The translations under genes and the position numbers were made by a program. A DNA stretch of 64,000 nucleotides, taken from NCBI GenBank assembly GCA_020746875.1, contig JAGTJL010000002.1, positions 1,178,001 to 1,242,000 of the forward strand. Direction: 5' to 3'. The notes under the pieces are model-generated. The model was not told where the DNA came from, did not search any database, and saw only the letters and a program-made list of their open reading frames with translations. Positions 59,524 to 64,000 of this stretch are shown here, piece by piece. Source of the DNA: Rhexocercosporidium sp. MPI-PUGE-AT-0058. Its lineage: Eukaryota > Ascomycota > Leotiomycetes > Helotiales. Position 1 is the stretch's first letter. Each line of letters starts with the position of its first letter.

Positions 59524-62500
59524 TCACATCAAGCTCGTCCGTCCACCAACCTCTCTATTCCCCTCACCACTCTTCATCTCCCCGTTCCTCCCCACCACAA
59601 ACTCCCTATAGATAGTCTCCAACCGTCCCCTCTCCTGCGCACTAATACTCGCCCTCGTACTCTTCAGACTAGCCTCTACATGCTTCCACCCGATAACTAC
59701 CTCCTGCTGTTCCTTCTCCTCCTTTGCCCCACCAGCTGCATCTTGAGCATCACCTCTCCTGCCCATCTTAGCCCTCTTCTTCGCGTTCTTGATCTCTGCA
59801 AGTTTCAGAGAGATAGCTGCGCGCTCTGCGAGGAGTTTGGATTTATTGTGCCCTGCTTTAGAACGTTCTTCGTTCTCAAGGCGGTCCTCTTCCTCGCCGT
59901 AGCGGAATTGTATGAAATTCCTTGGTCCGGACGAGGTGATCCCGTTGGTACGCTTGCTACCTGATATCTCGGCGTGGTCTTGGTCACCTAGGACGTCGTG
60001 GATGGCTTCTAGATGAGCGTTGTAGACTAGAGCTTGGAGATCTGCGCCGGAGTAGCCGTCTGTGCGGCTTGCGATTTCGGGCAGGTTGGAGAGGACTTCG
60101 TCGCTGAGTTTGAGTTTTGTGCCGAGGGCGCGGAGGATGTCGATACGGTCTTCACGGGACGGGAGGTCACAGATGAGGGATTTGTCGAGGCGGCCGGGGC
60201 GAAGGAGGGCGGGGTCGATGAGATCTGGTCGAGATGTAGCGGCTAGGACGTAGACCCCCGATAGGCCTTCTGCGCCGTCCATTTGAGTGAGAAGTTGATT
60301 AACAACACGGTCTGTCACACCTGTTGAGTCGTGTCCTCTCTTGGGAGCGATGGAGTCGAACTCGTCGAAGAAAAGTACACAGGGTCGAGCAGCTTCAGCT
60401 CGATCGAATAAATCACGGACTGACTTCTCAGAAGCACCAATGTACTTGTTGAGAATTTCCGGTCCTTTGACCGAAATGAAATTCAGTCCGCATTCGCCTG
60501 CAACAGCGGATGCAAGTAATGTTTTGCCGCAGCCAGGATATCCGTAAAGTAGAAGCCCAGAACGCAGACGAAGTGGGCATTGGGCGAATATGGGTGCATA
60601 GGTTGTCGGGTACTGAAGGGTTTCGAGGAGTATTTTGCGAGTTTCATGGAGCCCACCGATGGAGGCGAAAGTGGTAGTGCTAGTCTGGAGCGTAACATTA
60701 CGCAGCGATGCAGGCGTAAATCCCTTCAAAGCACTGTCAAAGTCTTCCCGACTGAGTTGGACTCCTGTGGCATCAGCTAGTTTAGAAGTTTGAGAAACCG
60801 ATCTTATCAACGCTTCGCTTCTCGCTCGTGCAACGAGCAGTACCAGATCTCCAGGCATGTATCCATCAGTCTCGCCTGCAAGATCAAGAAAGTCCAGGTC
60901 TGGGGATATAGTGAAGCCATCGAATTTGCCGGGTGATCGGCGTCGACTCGCTGCACTGGAGCTATCCATCCAAGCCCCATCTTCGTCCTCGCCAGCACTG
61001 CCATCTGCTGTTGTTGGCCGGCTTCCAATGCTCTTACGTCTGTCATGTGGATTCTCTTCGGACACATTCTGCTTAACTACCATTTCGACCACTCGCCTTC
61101 GCCCTTCTTTGTTGGGTGCCTTCAGCCCTACAATCTCGCGAACGACATGACCACCAACAATGACATTATGAAGGGACTCTTTAGCTTGAGCTGTAGCCAG
61201 TAGCACGACACCACTATCTCGTCCACAGTACTGTTTGACGACAGCACAAATCCCCTCACTGATCTGTCGGCTGCGACCATTCTCACTTCCGACCTCTAAT
61301 TCGGTTTCCACAGGGCAGAGCTTGTCTAAATCATCCAATATCACCAGAGACTTGCCACCGAGACGAGCTCCCCAAGCAGCACTCATGAAGATACGGGTGA
61401 ATGTTTCTTTGATTGCTGAAACTCTGGTTTCGTCCGTCATCATTTGCCGGCAAGAAAAGTACGTAGTATGGAAGAGAGTGTCAGATCGTAGGCGATGGGC
61501 AAGAAGCTGTGCTACACTACTCTTTCCAGAGCCCAATGCTCCTGTAAGAAGGACAGAGGACATATGGGAGAGATGAGATTGCAGCTGCTCGATCAGATTG
61601 TCGATGCCAACTAAGACAGGGGCCTGGGGTGGCAGAGGCTCACCAACCACATTAGCTTTTGACATTGAAGAAGGCCGTGGGATCGCGGCTTGAATCTCGA
61701 CAGTGAATTTTCTTTCCGAGCCAAGAAACCAATTGCAAGTTGGCTTTCCTGTTTCTGAGGCGGTGTGATCAAATCGAAGTATGCCACCTTCCCACCCCGA
61801 GACTTCAGAAGTCTGTGGCTTACCAAGAACAGATCCATCGGTAATGGGACCGTCTAGTAATGAATCTTGAGCTCCTTCTGGAGCGTGCATCTTCATGATT
61901 CGTCGACTAGCTTCTTCGCGCTCTGCTTTCGATTCTCCTCCAAACTTCAAACCATCGGTGGACTTTCCATTTCCAGAAGAGAAGGGGTAGACTTTCAGTA
62001 TTTGGCTGCCGGATTTTTGAGTAGGCTGAGATGGGTCTTTGGATGCAGGAGGCGCTGTCTTTGAAACTTGCGGAGGAGCAGGTTCAAGTTTCACGACTCC
62101 TCCAACTATTCCTTCGGAGGCCATTGTTGCACAGAGGACGGAAGAGAGAGCAATATGTTGGCTGTCTGGGGGGTCATCCCAGGCCACAAGTCTTGCTACA
62201 ACTTTCGTTGCGATCTTTCCCGCTTCACCCAAGCTATCAATATCTTGCTGCTGTTTTTGGGGATCAACAGGCGTCAATAAGCTTGCCGGCTTTACCACTG
62301 TCACGCATGCCCATGTGACACCTTTCAACGCTTTGGAAAGTAGCAGATCTCGATCGACCCAGACCTTTAGGCCCTGATTCTTTGCCTCTTTTGTGTCGTC
62401 GAACCATTCGTCACAAAAACTGCGATCGAGACCTCTGAAAAACATTGATGGACGAACTTCTTCACGGGCACTTCTACGCCGCACAGTACTGGCACCACTT

Positions 62501-63328
62501 CTAGCACCTGCGCTCTTCCTTGATGTGACACTACGGTTCTCACCCGATGTTCGAGATGGTTTGGATCTTGTCTTAGGCGCAACAATGACTTCGGCATCTG
62601 GGGAAAGTTTGGCAAAAGGCGAAGTAGACGGTGGTTCAGGAACCAGGGATGTTATGATGATGTTGGCAGTCGAAGTAGGCGAAAGATGGAGAGTGAGGGG
62701 ATGTGGTGGGGTTTTCGGTCCACTCGAGGGGGTATAGTTCGGATTAGGCAAGGCTCGTATCTGGGAGACCAGATTCAACTCGAGAAAATTGGCATGCAGT
62801 TCTATTATTTCCCAGTCTTCTGCTGTGAGAGGTTCGATATTGATCGTGTGGGCGACAGGAGGATCCACGTGTATGCTGGCCGTAACCTTCTGCCCGTCTG
62901 ATAGTCCCAGACTCCGCGCAAAGGTCGCATCGATTTCTACGAGGGACACATCTTGCTCGCGCCCAGAAGTGTGTCCTCTTGTGCCACTAATACCGTCTCT
63001 GCTTACAATAGGCGCAAGTTTGCGCTTGCTCTGCATGCCAGTCCATCCCACAAATATGGATCTTGTTGTAGGGGCTCCATTCTGCTGGGCAGAACCGGGA
63101 GGTTGCGGTACTCGATAGTTCAATTCTATGATAACATTCTGCGCTGGCTGGAGGAGGCGCAAGAGTCAGCGACTGATTCAGCATAAGGGTACCGCGACAT
63201 ACTGTGTTGACATTGACCAGCAGAGAAGAGAGGGACGAAGGTAAATTAACTAAGCAGTTCTTGAGGTGAATAAGAGATATTTCTGCAGAGGTTGCCTGAC
63301 TGCCGCGTCTTCGAGTTTCAGGCGCCAT
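59524..63328 (-). CDS. PEX1: Peroxisomal biogenesis AAA ATPase, PEX1
   Basis: Two exons (63328-63203, 63147-59524) give 1249 aa, the usual PEX1 length. Together the exons build the N-terminal domain NCLVNLPSSLSSLLVN...QNVIIELNYR typical of PEX1. The first AAA module has Walker A TGALGSGK (about 575) and a modest Walker B (SLVILDDLD). The second is canonical: GYPGCGKT (about 909-916), VLFFDEFDSIAPKRG (about 964) and SRPDLIDPALLRPGRLD. PEX1 with PEX6 pulls the ubiquitinated PTS1 receptor out of the peroxisome membrane. Its divergent neighbour is MCM7. It is a housekeeping gene; its presence in the same window as three PTS1 enzymes is probably chance. Confidence 0.95.
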
Positions 63329-63791
63329 GGTAGAGAGAGTACTGCGCAATTGCCAGACGAGTGAGTGTTGTGAAGCTCAGAGAGAGCTGGAAGGTTTGGA
63401 TGATCATATGCCTCGGCCCGGCTGAAGAGGTGGTTAGCGGGGCAGGCGTCAATCTATCAAGTATCGGCCCATCGGCCACTTATATCGGACTCTGAGAAGC
63501 GCCGGCTAGGTACACCTATACGCGTTGAGTTCTGAGAGCGCGACCGCGTTTTCGCGTAAAGAGAAACACGGCCTGGCCTCTTCCCAGCCTCTTTCTCCTG
63601 TTCGATTTGTCTCTTACGACGGACCCCTCGCTGACCAGAACATCAACGCAACTCCACACAGCTCAACCAGCTTCGCAATCATTGCGCAAACTCTAGCTAT
63701 ATTTTGCGACATACGAAAATCAAGCTGTCAATCGATATCTTCAGCAGCCAAAACCCAGGTCCTTTGACGAAGTTCAGGGGCTTTGAGCAAG
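63329..63791. promoter_or_regulatory. PEX1/MCM7 divergent promoter
   Basis: These 463 bp separate the divergent starts. ACGCGT at 63520-63525 is a MluI cell-cycle box, the site bound by the MBF (Mbp1/Swi6-type) factor at G1/S genes such as MCMs. A second CGCG-rich stretch (GCGTTTTCGCGT at 63546-63557) resembles E2F/MBF sites. Both lie 235-272 bp upstream of MCM7. This is motif-level evidence only. Confidence 0.5.
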
Positions 63792-64000
63792 ATGTCGCTC
63801 CTTACTTTCAGGTCGCCTGTCAACTATGAAGAGCATCAGCGTATGCGAAACTCTGGTAGCTCTATTTCGCATTATGCTAATATGTATCAGTTGCCTTCGA
63901 GGACTTCCTCTCCACATTCAAGACTTCCCCAAAGTCTGAGCTTGCTGGCGCTCTCCACGACATGAACATTGATGAGGATGATTTCAGCGACGATTACGAC
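63792..64000 (+). CDS. MCM7: DNA replication licensing factor MCM7, 5' end
   Basis: Exon 1 is 63792-63840 and exon 2 starts at 63891 and runs off the window, still open; 53 codons are seen. The protein starts MSLLTFRSPVNYEEHQ, continues across the intron with LAFEDFLSTFK, and reaches the acidic NIDEDDFSDDYD. This N-terminal pattern, with the YEEHQ..FEDFLSTFK helix and the acid patch, matches fungal MCM7, a subunit of the replicative MCM2-7 helicase. The ATPase core lies beyond the window, so the identification rests on the N-terminus and on the MCB-like promoter. Confidence 0.8.

Noticed and set aside
59524..63328. PEX1 as part of the SKL-tagged peroxisomal cluster
   Set aside because: It is 45 kb away, paired with MCM7, and a housekeeping gene in all fungi; the shared organelle is probably coincidental.

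Overview
The window is nuclear DNA of a filamentous ascomycete (Pezizomycotina; a leotiomycete is my best guess, from general gene style rather than from a search). The signs are short introns of about 50-150 bp with GT..AG ends, intergenic gaps of 0.3-2 kb, genes on both strands, and fungal families: a highly reducing polyketide synthase, a FSH1 hydrolase, 2EXR proteins, a flavin monooxygenase with a DUF6314 tail, a GH10 xylanase, PEX1 and MCM7. I joined exons by hand from frame, splice consensus and family conservation. Most multi-exon models close in frame over their whole length.

Layout. 1-9 kb: a truncated secreted protein, an FMO-DUF6314 fusion, an MFS transporter and a divergent Ras-like GTPase. 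9.9-14.3 kb: three neighbouring genes, an SDR, a kappa-class GST/DsbA-like isomerase and a 4-coumarate-CoA-ligase-like enzyme. All three end in the peroxisomal signal SKL, and the last two share a divergent promoter. 15-21 kb: GH10 xylanase, RNase H and a four-helix membrane protein. 22-24 kb: a graveyard of an SDR relic, a FluG/recombinase-like relic with in-frame stops, and a P450 haem-domain relic.

24.2-40.1 kb is a compact polyketide locus: an ABCB-type exporter and a LovG-like FSH1 hydrolase on the minus strand, with the hydrolase divergent from a 12-exon HR-PKS of about 2274 aa. The PKS reads KS-AT-DH-(no C-methyltransferase)-ER-KR-ACP with no release domain, so the hydrolase is the likely off-loading enzyme and the ABC protein the likely exporter. 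The DH aspartate is Glu, and the NADPH loop of the ER is atypical. The neighbouring P450 is dead, so the product may be less oxidised than that of a related intact cluster.

40.5-57 kb: an SRPK-like kinase broken by one TAG, a 2EXR gene with a frame break, an intact 2EXR gene, an ABCC-type transporter, and a pair of convergent paralogues sharing an intron position. 58-64 kb: a retinol-dehydrogenase-like SDR, PEX1, and the first exons of MCM7. The 463-bp PEX1/MCM7 promoter holds an ACGCGT (MluI cell-cycle box) and another CGCG-rich G1/S-like site.

The best candidates for something new are the SKL-tagged peroxisomal trio and the PKS with its paired hydrolase and altered reductive domains.
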